This document shows positions 55,273 to 64,000 of a stretch of 64,000 nucleotides of DNA, one piece after another (the first letter of the stretch is position 1; the number at the start of each line of letters is the position of its first letter). A program made the position numbers and the translations under genes. Origin of the DNA: Bacteroidales bacterium UBA3810 (GTDB lineage: Bacteria > Bacteroidota > Bacteroidia > Bacteroidales > Paludibacteraceae); NCBI GenBank assembly GCA_002368645.1, contig DFEE01000021.1:57437-121436 (forward strand), given 5' to 3'. The notes beneath the pieces were generated by a model. It was not told where the DNA came from and searched no databases. It saw only the letters and a program-made list of their open reading frames with translations.

Positions 55273-56484
55273 ATGAAAATTCAAAAGAAAATAATGCTCC
55301 TTGGCGGTATCCACTACCTCTTGCCGGTGATTAAAGCTGCACATGAGCAGGGATACTATGTCATCACGGCGGATTATCTGCCGGATAATATTGCGCATAA
55401 GTATTCTGACGAATACGTTAATGTCAGCATCACTGACAAGGAAGCGGTACTCAAAGCAGCGCATGAGCACCAGATAGATGGTATCATCTCTTTTGGTGTT
55501 GATCCAGGAGTGGTGGCTGCGGCGTATGTGCAGGAGAAGATGGGCTTGCCATCCATGGGACCATACGAATCGGTGGTGATTCTCCAAAACAAAGACCTCT
55601 TCCGCGCTTTCTTGCAGGAACATGGATTCAATTGCCCCAAGAGCAAGGGATATAGCACCATTGATGAAGCACTAAAAGATACCGATTGGCTCACATGGCC
55701 GATGATTGTGAAGCCGACAGATAGTGCTGGAAGCAAAGGTGTCACTCGCGTTGATAGCATCAACGAATACGAAGCGGCTGTCAAATATGCCTTCGAGAAA
55801 TCCATCAAAGGACACATCATCGTGGAGCAGTATTTAGATAAAGTAGGATGCAGTTCTGATACCGATAGTTTCCTGTTAGATGGCAAGTTCCGCTTCATGT
55901 CTTTTAATGCGCAACGCTTCGATGCCGATGCGGCTAACCCATATGCTCCCTCTGCCTATACCTGGCCAAGTACGTTCCCGGAGCACGAGGCCTATCTGAC
56001 GTCCGAACTGCAGCGACTGATGGACTTGCTGCATATGCAGACTTCGGTCTTTAATATCGAGACGCGCATAGCATCGGAAGGCAAACCCTATATCATGGAG
56101 TGTACCCCTCGCGGAGGTGGCAATCGTTTGTGCGTGATGCTGCGTTATGCTACCGGAGTGGATATGATTACCGCCCAAGTGCGTGCAGCGGTTGGAGATT
56201 CTGTTGAAAACATAGAGCAAAAACCATATAATGATCATTGGGCAGAAGTGATACTCCATTCACCGAAAGCCGGAAAATTTGCGGGGCTTGAAATAGCATC
56301 CTCTCTAAAAGCACAAGTCATAGAACGTGATTTATGGGTAAAAGAGGGCGATAGAGTAGAAGCGTTTCATGGAGCGAACGATGCAATTGGCACGTTAGTG
56401 CTGCGCTTTGAAAACAAAGAAGAAATGGAATATGCCATCACGCATCAGAGCGAGTGGATAGAGGTGATAGTGGAGAGATTATAG
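55273..56484 (+). CDS. ATP-grasp ligase
   Basis: A 403-residue ATP-grasp enzyme: pre-ATP domain MLLGGIHYLLPVIKAAHEQG, ATP lid region IVKPTDSAGSKGVTRV and the Mg site METNR-equivalent MECTPRGGGNRLC. Such enzymes join a carboxylate to an amine using ATP. In a capsule locus with an amino-sugar aminotransferase just upstream, a likely job is attaching an amino acid or acyl group to an amino sugar, but the substrate is unknown. Confidence 0.82.
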   Translation: MKIQKKIMLLGGIHYLLPVIKAAHEQGYYVITADYLPDNIAHKYSDEYVNVSITDKEAVLKAAHEHQIDGIISFGVDPGVVAAAYVQEKMGLPSMGPYESVVILQNKDLFRAFLQEHGFNCPKSKGYSTIDEALKDTDWLTWPMIVKPTDSAGSKGVTRVDSINEYEAAVKYAFEKSIKGHIIVEQYLDKVGCSSDTDSFLLDGKFRFMSFNAQRFDADAANPYAPSAYTWPSTFPEHEAYLTSELQRLMDLLHMQTSVFNIETRIASEGKPYIMECTPRGGGNRLCVMLRYATGVDMITAQVRAAVGDSVENIEQKPYNDHWAEVILHSPKAGKFAGLEIASSLKAQVIERDLWVKEGDRVEAFHGANDAIGTLVLRFENKEEMEYAITHQSEWIEVIVERL

Positions 56485-56497
56485 TTAAAAGTTTGAA

Positions 56498-57478
56498 ATG
56501 GAAAGTGGAAAATCACAAATATTAGTTTCCATCTGTTGTATTACATACAACCATGCGCCTTTTATCCGTAAGGCGTTGGATGGGTTCTTGATGCAGCAAC
56601 CACCTTCATGCGTTCCGCAAGGAGCCAAGATGAGTGACTGGTGCGAGATACTAATCCACGATGATTGCTCAACGGATGGAACGACGGAGATTATCAAGGA
56701 GTATGCCGCCAAATATCCGGACTTGATTTTTCCGCTATATGAAGAAGAAAATCAGTATTCAAAAGGAGTAAAAGTGGATTTTTATAACTACGACCGCGCA
56801 AAAGGAAAATATATTGCCTATTGTGAAGGTGATGATTATTGGATAAACCCCAATAAACTCCAAAAGCAAGTCGATTTTATGGAGGCACATCAAGAATATG
56901 CCATTTGTATGCATGGATGCAGTATATACGATGTGCGTAATGGAAAGCACTACGAATCGAAAGATTTTGTTACATATAGCAAAGCAACTGATAAAAATGC
57001 AGATGGTATAGATTTTACTGCTCGTGATTATTTTGAGGGGCACTATGGTCAACCGCTTACGATGTTATTCCGACTATCTATGTTTAATTTCGATTGGCAT
57101 AATCAATATAAATACTACCGCGATACCCATGAGATATATCATTTGCTGAAAGCAGGAAAAGGTTATTGGATGAATTTTAATGGAGGGGTGTATGTGAAGC
57201 ATAATGGCGGAGTCAGTACATCTGTAACCATTGACAAAAGTGTCTGGGAAGAAAGAGAGCATGTGGGGGAATTGTATATGCATAATAAAGATGATAAGGA
57301 ACTGTGTGCTTATTTGATTGAGATATTGCTTTGGAATCATGATGTGTTTAAACGAGAAGGAAAAGTATGGGAATATCATAATGTTCTTAAGCAATATTGG
57401 AAAACGATACCAGTTGTTATCGCTAACGTATATTGGACGTTATTTAAACGAGTGCTTAAAAGCATGCTGACGAGATGA
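56498..57478 (+). CDS. Glycosyltransferase family 2
   Basis: A 326-residue GT-A enzyme with VSICCITYNHAPFIRKALDG, ILIHDDCSTDGTTEI and YCEGDDYWINPNKLQKQVDF. A close relative of the enzyme at 50867. It overlaps the deacetylase gene by 4 bp. Confidence 0.88.
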   Translation: MESGKSQILVSICCITYNHAPFIRKALDGFLMQQPPSCVPQGAKMSDWCEILIHDDCSTDGTTEIIKEYAAKYPDLIFPLYEEENQYSKGVKVDFYNYDRAKGKYIAYCEGDDYWINPNKLQKQVDFMEAHQEYAICMHGCSIYDVRNGKHYESKDFVTYSKATDKNADGIDFTARDYFEGHYGQPLTMLFRLSMFNFDWHNQYKYYRDTHEIYHLLKAGKGYWMNFNGGVYVKHNGGVSTSVTIDKSVWEEREHVGELYMHNKDDKELCAYLIEILLWNHDVFKREGKVWEYHNVLKQYWKTIPVVIANVYWTLFKRVLKSMLTR

Positions 57479-58245
57479 AAATAAAAGAACTGTTACATAG
57501 GATCAATCGTAGATGGGTAAAATTACGTTTGCAGCCAATCCGTGTGTTCTGCTTTCATCAGGTGAGTAAAGAATATGAGCCGTTAACGATGTGGAAATGC
57601 GATTGGACTCAGACTGACGTGTTTATAAAGAATATTATATCAATACAAAAGAGAGGAGTGACATTTATATCATTAGCGGAAGCGCACGAAAAGTTAAAAT
57701 ATGATTGGTTCAGGCACAAAAAATACGCTGTTTTGACAGCTGACGATGGTTATAAATCGATACTTAATATATTGCCATGGCTTAAAGACCAGCAGATACC
57801 AATAACGCTATTTATTAATACTAAGTATTTGGACGGAAAATCTTGGAGCGCAATTAACGAGGAACAAGCAAGACGGGTGAAACCGGATGTTGATATGCTG
57901 AAGGATGTTTGCCCGAATCTCTATTTAAGTAAAGAGGATTTGAAGCGAGTGGTTGGGATGCCAAATGTGACGATTGGGATGCATGGTCATGAGCATTGGG
58001 ATGCAAGTAAGCAAGCAAAAGAGGATTTTGAAAAGAATGTGTTGCAATGCAGAAAAGAATTGAAAGCATATACTCATACTATCCCTTATTTTGCCTACAC
58101 ATGGGGACGGCAAACATCTGAAACAGATAAAGTGTTGAAAGAATATAAAATCATTCCTGTTATTATCAGTGGTGGAATAAATTATGATAATTCTAACTTC
58201 ATTGATAGAATAGCAATAGACGGAAAAAATGAAAGCAATATTTGA
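57475..58245 (+). CDS. Polysaccharide deacetylase family protein
   Basis: A 256-residue NodB-fold enzyme: VFCFHQVSKEYEPL, LTADDGYKSILNIL with the catalytic and metal Asp pair, and IGMHGHEHWD supplying the metal His residues. It would remove an N- or O-acetyl group from a glycan or a precursor. No signal peptide is visible, so it may act in the cytoplasm. It overlaps the next gene by 17 bp. Confidence 0.83.
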   Translation: MKIKELLHRINRRWVKLRLQPIRVFCFHQVSKEYEPLTMWKCDWTQTDVFIKNIISIQKRGVTFISLAEAHEKLKYDWFRHKKYAVLTADDGYKSILNILPWLKDQQIPITLFINTKYLDGKSWSAINEEQARRVKPDVDMLKDVCPNLYLSKEDLKRVVGMPNVTIGMHGHEHWDASKQAKEDFEKNVLQCRKELKAYTHTIPYFAYTWGRQTSETDKVLKEYKIIPVIISGGINYDNSNFIDRIAIDGKNESNI

Positions 58246-59698
58246 TAATATTAATGGTACATGTACCATTGAGGGAAGCATACCTCGTGAGATAGTTTGC
58301 GCTTATAATCCAGAGAGTAAAAAAATAACTGTCGCACGAGATAAAATAGGTATTCAATCTCTCTATTATGCACAATTACCGACATCGGTTATTGTATCTA
58401 CGGAACTGAAAGATATTCTTCCTCATATTGCGTATCCTAAGATTGATATGCTCAATCTGGCGCAACCGATCCGCTATAATTATCCGATAGACTTACAGCA
58501 GACTTGGATTGAGCAAATCAAGCGCGTTCGTGCAGGGGAGGAACTGACGATAGATCAGAAGGGTATTCGTTCTCGTATCTATTGGAAACGCGACCATACG
58601 CCAACATTCAAAGGCACGAAACAAGAAGCACTAGCAGAGGCTTTGCGACTTTTGCGCAAGTCTGTAAAGGAATGTGCTGAAACATCTGAAGGACCTGTAG
58701 CAGTGTTGTTAAGCGGGGGAATTGATAGCACATCTTTGGCTGCTCTGACCAAAGAAATTCAAAAGGAAGTACATGTATTTAGTGCAGGATATAAAGGTAA
58801 TACGTATAAAGCATGCGATGAACGACCTGTGGCAAGAAAATTTGCGCAAGAAAAAGGTCTGATTTATCATGAGCTAGAGTTGGATGTCAATGATTTTCAA
58901 AAGTACCTTGATGAAGTAATCCCATATCTTGATGAACCATGTTTTGATGTTAATTGTATGGTGCAATATGCCTTGTTTAAAAAAGTTGCACAGATGGGAT
59001 TCAAAACGGTGTTAATGGGACTTGGCGGTGATGAGATATTCTATAGTTATACCCAAAGACATAGGGAAGTAGAAGCAATTCGTTTGCGTCATGAATTCAA
59101 TCAATTGTATCCGATACGGAAGCATAAGAAAGAGTATATTCAGTTCCTTCTAAAGAACTATAAGCATTTATTGCTACCCAATCATCCGGCTCGTATAGAT
59201 GAATCGATGTTAACGGACTGGACATTTGAAGACTATAAGCATTTCGTAAAAGATGCGACAGTGAATGGAGAACATTTTGAGGATGTTGATGTGCATAAAT
59301 CCTTGCCTGAGAATACAACAATACAAGACATTTATGACTTCGTTGGGGCTGCATTTGCTATGAATATGTGCGTTTATATGGCAAATAAATTATGCCATGC
59401 TAATGGATTAGAAGTGCGTTGCCCGATACTAGCCCCAGAGTTGGTAGAGTTTATGGATTCGCTACCAATGGATATGAAGTTTGATATCACACAACCTAAA
59501 TGGTTCCAAAAGGAGATGATGACGGGTATTTTACCAGATTATATCCTACAAGCGAAGAAACGTGGATTCACACCACCTACTGAATTTATACGGGTTATTG
59601 CCAGAAAGTATCAATATAAGAAAATTCAATCAAACTATTGTTTTTACAATAGTATGGTAGCTGATCAAATTATAAATAATTTTCTATATAAATTGTGA
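58229..59698 (+). CDS. Asparagine-synthase-like amidotransferase
   Basis: A 489-residue protein. The C-terminal PP-loop ATPase has LLSGGIDSTSLAALTKEI and the GLGGDEIF loop. The N-terminal domain is shortened and starts MKAIFDNINGTCTI, without the Cys2 nucleophile needed for glutaminase activity, so it probably uses an amine or ammonia directly. In polysaccharide clusters such proteins are thought to amidate uronic acids or link amino compounds. The sugar dehydrogenases at 1-2332 would provide uronic acids, although they lie far upstream. Confidence 0.82.
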   Translation: MKAIFDNINGTCTIEGSIPREIVCAYNPESKKITVARDKIGIQSLYYAQLPTSVIVSTELKDILPHIAYPKIDMLNLAQPIRYNYPIDLQQTWIEQIKRVRAGEELTIDQKGIRSRIYWKRDHTPTFKGTKQEALAEALRLLRKSVKECAETSEGPVAVLLSGGIDSTSLAALTKEIQKEVHVFSAGYKGNTYKACDERPVARKFAQEKGLIYHELELDVNDFQKYLDEVIPYLDEPCFDVNCMVQYALFKKVAQMGFKTVLMGLGGDEIFYSYTQRHREVEAIRLRHEFNQLYPIRKHKKEYIQFLLKNYKHLLLPNHPARIDESMLTDWTFEDYKHFVKDATVNGEHFEDVDVHKSLPENTTIQDIYDFVGAAFAMNMCVYMANKLCHANGLEVRCPILAPELVEFMDSLPMDMKFDITQPKWFQKEMMTGILPDYILQAKKRGFTPPTEFIRVIARKYQYKKIQSNYCFYNSMVADQIINNFLYKL

Positions 59699-59713
59699 GA
59701 TTTTTGATTATAA

Positions 59714-60625
59714 ATGATAATAGCACCGATAGTTATATTTTCTTACGACCGTCCAAGTCATCTACAGCAGACGTTGGATGCGTTGTCGAAAAACTTGCTG
59801 GCAGATCAATCAGACCTGTTTATCTATTGCGATGGCGCTAAAGCGACTGCTTCGCAAGAGCAACTACGCCGTATTGCCGACAATCGTCGTGTCGCACATG
59901 CTGCCGATGGTTTTAAGAGTGTTACTGTGATTGAACGGCCCCATAATGTAGGTCTGAAAGCCAATATTGTTGGTGCCGTTACTGAGATAGTGAATCGATA
60001 TGGACGGATTATTACTTTGGAGGATGATGTCATAACTTCTCCGGGATTCCTCCAATTTATGAATGAGGCGCTGGAACTATACAAAGATGACGAACGGGTG
60101 ATGCATATATCCGGCTACATGTGGCCGCATCGGTTACCGTTGCCGGAGACGTTTTTTTATGAGATGCCATACCCCGGAGGAGGGTGGGCAACGTGGAAAC
60201 GTGCATGGCAATACTATGACGATGACGCAGCTAAACTTTATCATAAATGGGAGAACCGATGGGATGAGTTTAATACGGTAGGAACTCATTTGCAAAAGCA
60301 GTTATATGACAATTATCGAGGCACTTTGAATACTTGGTTCATCAAATGGCATGCTGTGTTGTTAGAGCGAGGCGGATTAACTCTTTATCCTGGGAAGTCG
60401 CTCACTAATAATATCGGTTTTGACGAATTAGCTACTAACTGCTATACAACTAACAAATTCGATGTTATTCCTGTTGATTCAATAAGAGTAAAACGCATTC
60501 CTATCCGCGAAAACACACTAGCAGCTCATGAAATATATGCGTTTTACCAAGGCAGATGGTACAATAAACGTCGCAGAAACGCATTGATTGCTAAAATGAA
60601 AAATATATTTTGTTTTTGGAAATGA
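59714..60625 (+). CDS. Glycosyltransferase (GT-A fold)
   Basis: A 303-residue enzyme starting [20 protein letters not shown], with [20 protein letters not shown] as metal site and [15 protein letters not shown]. This group is found in many capsule clusters as a glycosyltransferase of undefined specificity. It overlaps the acetyltransferase gene by 4 bp. Confidence 0.83.
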   Translation: MIIAPIVIFSYDRPSHLQQTLDALSKNLLADQSDLFIYCDGAKATASQEQLRRIADNRRVAHAADGFKSVTVIERPHNVGLKANIVGAVTEIVNRYGRIITLEDDVITSPGFLQFMNEALELYKDDERVMHISGYMWPHRLPLPETFFYEMPYPGGGWATWKRAWQYYDDDAAKLYHKWENRWDEFNTVGTHLQKQLYDNYRGTLNTWFIKWHAVLLERGGLTLYPGKSLTNNIGFDELATNCYTTNKFDVIPVDSIRVKRIPIRENTLAAHEIYAFYQGRWYNKRRRNALIAKMKNIFCFWK

Positions 60626-61251
60626 AATCGCTTAAGTATTATATTCAGAAATTATTGGGGAGATGGTTGCATGAGCCGATTATCCCTGCAGATAAGACTA
60701 CTGGTTTTTCTTTGGTGCGCTCGGAGCGCAGCGGTACGACACTGGGGAAAAACGCCTATGCAGTTGCCCCATATTATTTGCACAACGTGCAGTTAGGTGA
60801 TTATTCCTATTTTGCAAGGAATGCGCAAGTCGCTAATACTATTATTGGCAAATTTTGTTCTATAGGTCCAAATTTCTGCTCTGGTTTAGGTATTCACCCA
60901 ACGAACGGCATCAGCACACACTCAATGTTCTATAGGGGAATGATAGCGGAATATAAGCCTGTTACGATTGGTAATGATGTCTTTATCGGAGCCAATGTTA
61001 CTGTACTGGATGGTGTAACGATTGGTGATGGTGCGGTGATTGGTGCCGGAGCCGTAGTGAGCAAAGATATTCCTTCTTATGCTATAGCAGTTGGCTGCCC
61101 TATAGAGATTAAACGCTATAGATTAACTGAAAAACAAATAGGTGCCATGCTACGTATCCAATGGTGGAATTGGGAAGAAAAGCGATTGAAGGAGGTTAAG
61201 GAACTGTTTATCGATATAGATGCTTTTATTGATAAATACGATAAAAAATGA
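60622..61251 (+). CDS. CatB-type O-acetyltransferase
   Basis: A 209-residue hexapeptide-repeat acetyltransferase: [40 protein letters not shown] and [18 protein letters not shown]. It would O-acetylate a glycan or sugar precursor with acetyl-CoA. The start overlaps the upstream stop; it is the last intact sugar gene of the locus. Confidence 0.87.
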   Translation: MKSLKYYIQKLLGRWLHEPIIPADKTTGFSLVRSERSGTTLGKNAYAVAPYYLHNVQLGDYSYFARNAQVANTIIGKFCSIGPNFCSGLGIHPTNGISTHSMFYRGMIAEYKPVTIGNDVFIGANVTVLDGVTIGDGAVIGAGAVVSKDIPSYAIAVGCPIEIKRYRLTEKQIGAMLRIQWWNWEEKRLKEVKELFIDIDAFIDKYDKK

Positions 61252-61340
61252 AGTGGTCAATCTTCACCATAAACTCCAACAATACCGATGGCTCGCCTAT
61301 TTACTTTGTCCCTTTTACAATAAAGAATAATATTGGATAG
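61248..61340 (+). pseudogene. Short remnant frame after acetyltransferase
   Basis: A 30-codon frame ([20 protein letters not shown] then VPFTIKNNIG) starts in an ATGA overlap with the acetyltransferase stop, as a real operon gene would, and then ends. It looks like the start of a deleted gene, at the edge of the following TIR gene. The family is not recognised. Confidence 0.4.
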
Positions 61341-61400
61341 TATTCATTAAATAACAAGGTAGATTATCCGTATCCAAATAGAATCTATATAATAACAATC

Positions 61401-62507
61401 ATGCGTAATATAGCCAGTAAACAAATAGAGGATGTAACACTATCCGGATATGTGACATATGCGCAGCTTTGTGGAGATGATATCATAATACCTTCTTCCA
61501 TGCTTCAATGGCTTCCTGAACCATCGGCAAGAGTGGCTACAAAAGTCACAAAGGATAAATTTGGTACTCCGATTTATCATATTTCAGAAGAAAAAACTTA
61601 TATAGAAGGTGCAGACGGCATACGCAAATATCCAATCCAAGTATTCGAATTGTCGGACGAGGAAGGTTTTAATAATGGTTCCCTGAGTTTTGCAATTGTA
61701 TTCACTCCAACCCAACACACTGGCTTGCAGTTATGGGTAGATATGCACAAAAATCCGGTAGAGCTATCCATTTGCGGAGGAATAACACATTTCTTCAGAG
61801 AAATGTATTTGCATACAACAGATCATCGGTATGATTTTCACGAAGGCGACTATTTTTCAATACAAACAAACGAGGAATTGACTTTAATAGGGCATTCCAA
61901 ACATTCTTGGGAGCAAAAATTATTCGAGAATGGAGGATGTTTGTATTGGTTAATGCTATATAATGAGGCAGAGAGTATTAAACAGCGGATTCAAGGTAAA
62001 AATAAGGGCATCAATCCCGTTAATACAATAGCCTCAAAGAATGATACCGTCTCAAATAAGCGGGTATTTGTTGTGCATGGACAAGATGTCAGTATGCGTC
62101 GAACCGTCTATAATTATCTGAAAGAATTGGGATTGGAACCGGTAGTGTTATTTGAACAACCCAACGAGGGGGATACTGTCATTGAAAAACTTGAACGAGA
62201 GTTGCAATCTGTCTCGTATGCGGTGGTGTTAATGTCTCATTGCGATGAAGGAAGATTACGAAAAGGTAATAAGGATTTGAGGCATCGGGCCCGCCAAAAT
62301 GTGATTGCTGAGGCAGGGTTCTTCATGGGGGCTAAAGGCAGAGATAAAGTCTCGCTGATATATAAACGGGAAAAGAAGGAATTTGTAGAAAAACCTTCCG
62401 ATTTTGAGGGATTATCGCATATTGAATATTTTCATCATTCTAATTGGAGAGCTGAGCTAAAAAGAGAATTGCTAAACGCAGGACTTCCAATCATACAAAG
62501 TACATGA
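61401..62507 (+). CDS. TIR-like nucleotide-binding effector (PF10137) with unknown N-terminal domain
   Basis: A 368-residue protein. Residues about 220-368 form the CAP12/PF10137 TIR domain: RVFVVHGQDVSMRRTVYNYL, ELGLEPVVLFEQPNEGDTVI, and QNVIAEAGFFMG with the likely NADase Glu E304. The N-terminal 200 residues (IEDVTLSGYVTYAQLCGDDI, FTPTQHTGLQLWVDMHKN, DFHEGDYFSIQ) are beta-rich and not recognised; they are the expected sensor. No CD-NTase or cyclase is encoded nearby, so it is probably a stand-alone or self-contained NAD+-depleting defence protein. Confidence 0.82.
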   Translation: MRNIASKQIEDVTLSGYVTYAQLCGDDIIIPSSMLQWLPEPSARVATKVTKDKFGTPIYHISEEKTYIEGADGIRKYPIQVFELSDEEGFNNGSLSFAIVFTPTQHTGLQLWVDMHKNPVELSICGGITHFFREMYLHTTDHRYDFHEGDYFSIQTNEELTLIGHSKHSWEQKLFENGGCLYWLMLYNEAESIKQRIQGKNKGINPVNTIASKNDTVSNKRVFVVHGQDVSMRRTVYNYLKELGLEPVVLFEQPNEGDTVIEKLERELQSVSYAVVLMSHCDEGRLRKGNKDLRHRARQNVIAEAGFFMGAKGRDKVSLIYKREKKEFVEKPSDFEGLSHIEYFHHSNWRAELKRELLNAGLPIIQST

Positions 62508-62613
62508 ACCCTACTTTCTAAAAGTCATTGACAAATATTACTCTGAATTATGCCACCGGCGTTATTGCTGCGATTGATAAGTGGATAGATTTGTATAAAT
62601 AAAAGTATGATAC

Positions 62614-62646
62614 AATTAGGGCTGCAATTTTGTTGCAGCCCTAATT
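62614..62646. terminator. Bidirectional terminator between polysaccharide locus and ppdK
   Basis: A perfect 14-bp stem (AATTAGGGCTGCAA with its complement) and 5-base loop between convergent genes. The short stretch before it (62528-62603) holds a 3'-end-like frame ending IDKWIDLYK, perhaps a further gene remnant. Confidence 0.8.
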
Positions 62647-62725
62647 ATGTAGATATTCTCTCCAGCGGCTGAGCGAATTGCTTCGCCGTATGGACCCGAG
62701 TTGATGTCGGGATGGTCGCTACCGA

Positions 62726-64000
62726 TTACTCTTCTTCAAGAGCGGCTTGAGCAGCAGCGAGTCGTGCGATAGGCACACGGAACGGTGAGCAAGAAGCATA
62801 GTTCATGCCGACGCGCGCGCAGAACTTAACAGAACTGGGCTCTCCACCATGCTCACCGCAGATACCGGTGCGCAGACCCGGACGAACAGCACGACCTTTC
62901 TCAACCGCCATCTTGATGAGTTGGCCTACACCCTTTTGGTCAAGCACTTGGAAGGGATCAGCCTTCAAGATCTTCTTCTCGAGGTAAACCGGTAAGAAGG
63001 AAGCGATATCATCACGGCTATAACCGAAGGTCATTTGGGTCAAGTCATTGGTACCGAAGGAGAAGTATTGTGCTTCGGTAGCAATACGGTCAGCAGTAAG
63101 GGCTGCACGCGGAATCTCAATCATCGTACCAACCTCGAACTCAACTTCTACGCCATACTCCTTGAATACCTCGGCAGAGACGCGCATGATGATTTCTTTC
63201 TGCTGTTTGAACTCATACAGAATACCGATAAGCGGTACCATGATTTCAGGCATAGGATTATGTCCTTCTTTCTTCAACTCGCAAGCCGCGGACATGATAG
63301 CGCGTGTCTGCATGGCAGTAATCTCGGGGAAGGTAATGCCGAGACGGCAACCACGGTGACCCAACATGGGGTTATTCTCAGCGAGGCTGTTAACGCGTTG
63401 TTGAATTTCCTCAACGGTAACACCCATTTCTTCTGCCATGGCTTGTTGTCCTGCCAAATCATGGGGTACGAACTCGTGCAATGGCGGGTCAAGCAGACGG
63501 ATATTAACGGGTAGTCCGTCCATAGCTAACAAGATACCCTTGAAATCAGCCTTTTGGTAGGGGAGAAGTTTAGAGAGCGCTTTTTCACGACCCTCGGCAT
63601 CTTTAGCGAGAATCATCTCACGCATAGCTTTGATCTTCTTGTCCTCGAAGAACATGTGCTCGGTACGGGTCAAACCAATACCTTTGGCACCGAAAGCACG
63701 CGCTACTTGAGCATCATGCGGAGTATCGGCATTGGTGCGTACTTGCAGGCGAGTGTATTTATCGCAAAGATCCATAAGGGCTTTGAAGTCGCCACTGAGT
63801 TCAGCCGCTTTGGTCGGGATTTGACCGGCATAAACTTGACCGGTAGAACCATTCAAACTGATATAGTCACCTTCGTTGTAAACAACACCTTCGATAGTAA
63901 CGGTTTTCTTAACATAATCAACAACGATAGCACCTGCACCGCTGACGCAGCATTTACCCATACCACGGGCAACAACAGCAGCGTGAGAGGTCATACCGCC
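62726..64000 (-). CDS. ppdK: Pyruvate, phosphate dikinase, C-terminal part
   Basis: The reading frame enters from the right edge and ends at 62726, giving about 425 residues of an enzyme of about 900. It interconverts pyruvate, ATP and Pi with PEP, AMP and PPi. The phosphohistidine motif [16 protein letters not shown] is at the window edge. The PEP/pyruvate domain has [57 protein letters not shown] and GICGEHGG. The PPi it makes in the PEP-forming direction could feed the HppA pump at 9863; that link is metabolic inference only. Confidence 0.95.
   Translation of the reverse strand, partial: GGMTSHAAVVARGMGKCCVSGAGAIVVDYVKKTVTIEGVVYNEGDYISLNGSTGQVYAGQIPTKAAELSGDFKALMDLCDKYTRLQVRTNADTPHDAQVARAFGAKGIGLTRTEHMFFEDKKIKAMREMILAKDAEGREKALSKLLPYQKADFKGILLAMDGLPVNIRLLDPPLHEFVPHDLAGQQAMAEEMGVTVEEIQQRVNSLAENNPMLGHRGCRLGITFPEITAMQTRAIMSAACELKKEGHNPMPEIMVPLIGILYEFKQQKEIIMRVSAEVFKEYGVEVEFEVGTMIEIPRAALTADRIATEAQYFSFGTNDLTQMTFGYSRDDIASFLPVYLEKKILKADPFQVLDQKGVGQLIKMAVEKGRAVRPGLRTGICGEHGGEPSSVKFCARVGMNYASCSPFRVPIARLAAAQAALEEE

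Noticed and set aside
14520..62507. Whole region as a prophage or ICE
   Set aside because: No integrase, relaxase, structural phage genes, tRNA border or conjugation genes are seen. Defence genes are mixed with an otherwise ordinary polysaccharide locus.

Overview
This 64 kb window is most likely chromosomal DNA of a Bacteroidales bacterium. The main reason is the promoter type: at least eight genes are preceded by the Bacteroidetes pair TTTG - 19 or 20 bp - TAnnTTTG (2411-2442, 6952-6983, 12381-12412, 14405-14436, 29478-29509, 37209-37240, 52900-52931, and minus-strand copies at 2426-2395 and 6966-6936). The content agrees: a DUF2723 membrane protein, fdtABC-type sugar genes, a membrane pyrophosphatase and a four-helix-bundle protein. 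The species cannot be named from sequence alone. No rRNA, tRNA, CRISPR array, integrase or transposase was seen.

Layout. (1) 1-6888 holds two nucleotide-sugar dehydrogenases (minus strand), a 1015-residue DUF2723 protein and glyA. (2) 7028-12076 is an apparent operon of a steroid 5-alpha-reductase homologue, an Old Yellow Enzyme, a short-chain dehydrogenase and a membrane pyrophosphatase. (3) 12077-14519 holds a secreted protein and a free-methionine-sulfoxide reductase set among odd 8-bp-periodic arrays and C-rich low-complexity DNA. (4) 14520-62507 is a very large surface-polysaccharide locus, all on the plus strand. (5) 62726-64000 is the 3' part of pyruvate, phosphate dikinase on the minus strand.

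The polysaccharide locus is a mosaic. Backbone genes encode a Wzt-type ABC ATPase, a pyruvyl transferase and glycosyltransferases. Others make dTDP-3-acetamido-3,6-dideoxyhexose (fdtA, fdtC and a disrupted fdtB) and CDP-3,6-dideoxy-4-ketohexose (rfbF, rfbH, rfbG). A reductase / PanB homologue / ThDP enzyme trio probably builds a branched sugar. There is also a GtrABC-like module, and a set of aminotransferase, ATP-grasp, asparagine-synthase-like, deacetylase and acetyltransferase decoration genes.

Between these genes sit blocks of conflict-type genes, often AT-rich: YhcG nuclease pieces, paralogous membrane proteins, an HD phosphohydrolase pair, a Gabija system (gajAB), a multi-TIR plus SLOG cluster, an AbiEi-Fic fusion, an HNH protein, a RloA/RloB pair and a TIR effector with an unfamiliar N-terminal domain. 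Block edges often carry truncated 5' ends of sugar genes and dispersed repeats. This suggests that the capsule locus takes in defence cassettes by recombination between repeats.

The strongest leads are: the multi-TIR/SLOG cluster bracketed by about 230-280 bp direct repeats; a 432-bp DUF559-nuclease element with GC-rich inverted ends sitting in frame inside an aminotransferase gene; the PanB-ThDP pair in a CDP-dideoxyhexose pathway; homopolymer frameshifts (G10, G5) that could be phase-variable; and the steroid/bile-acid reductase cassette.
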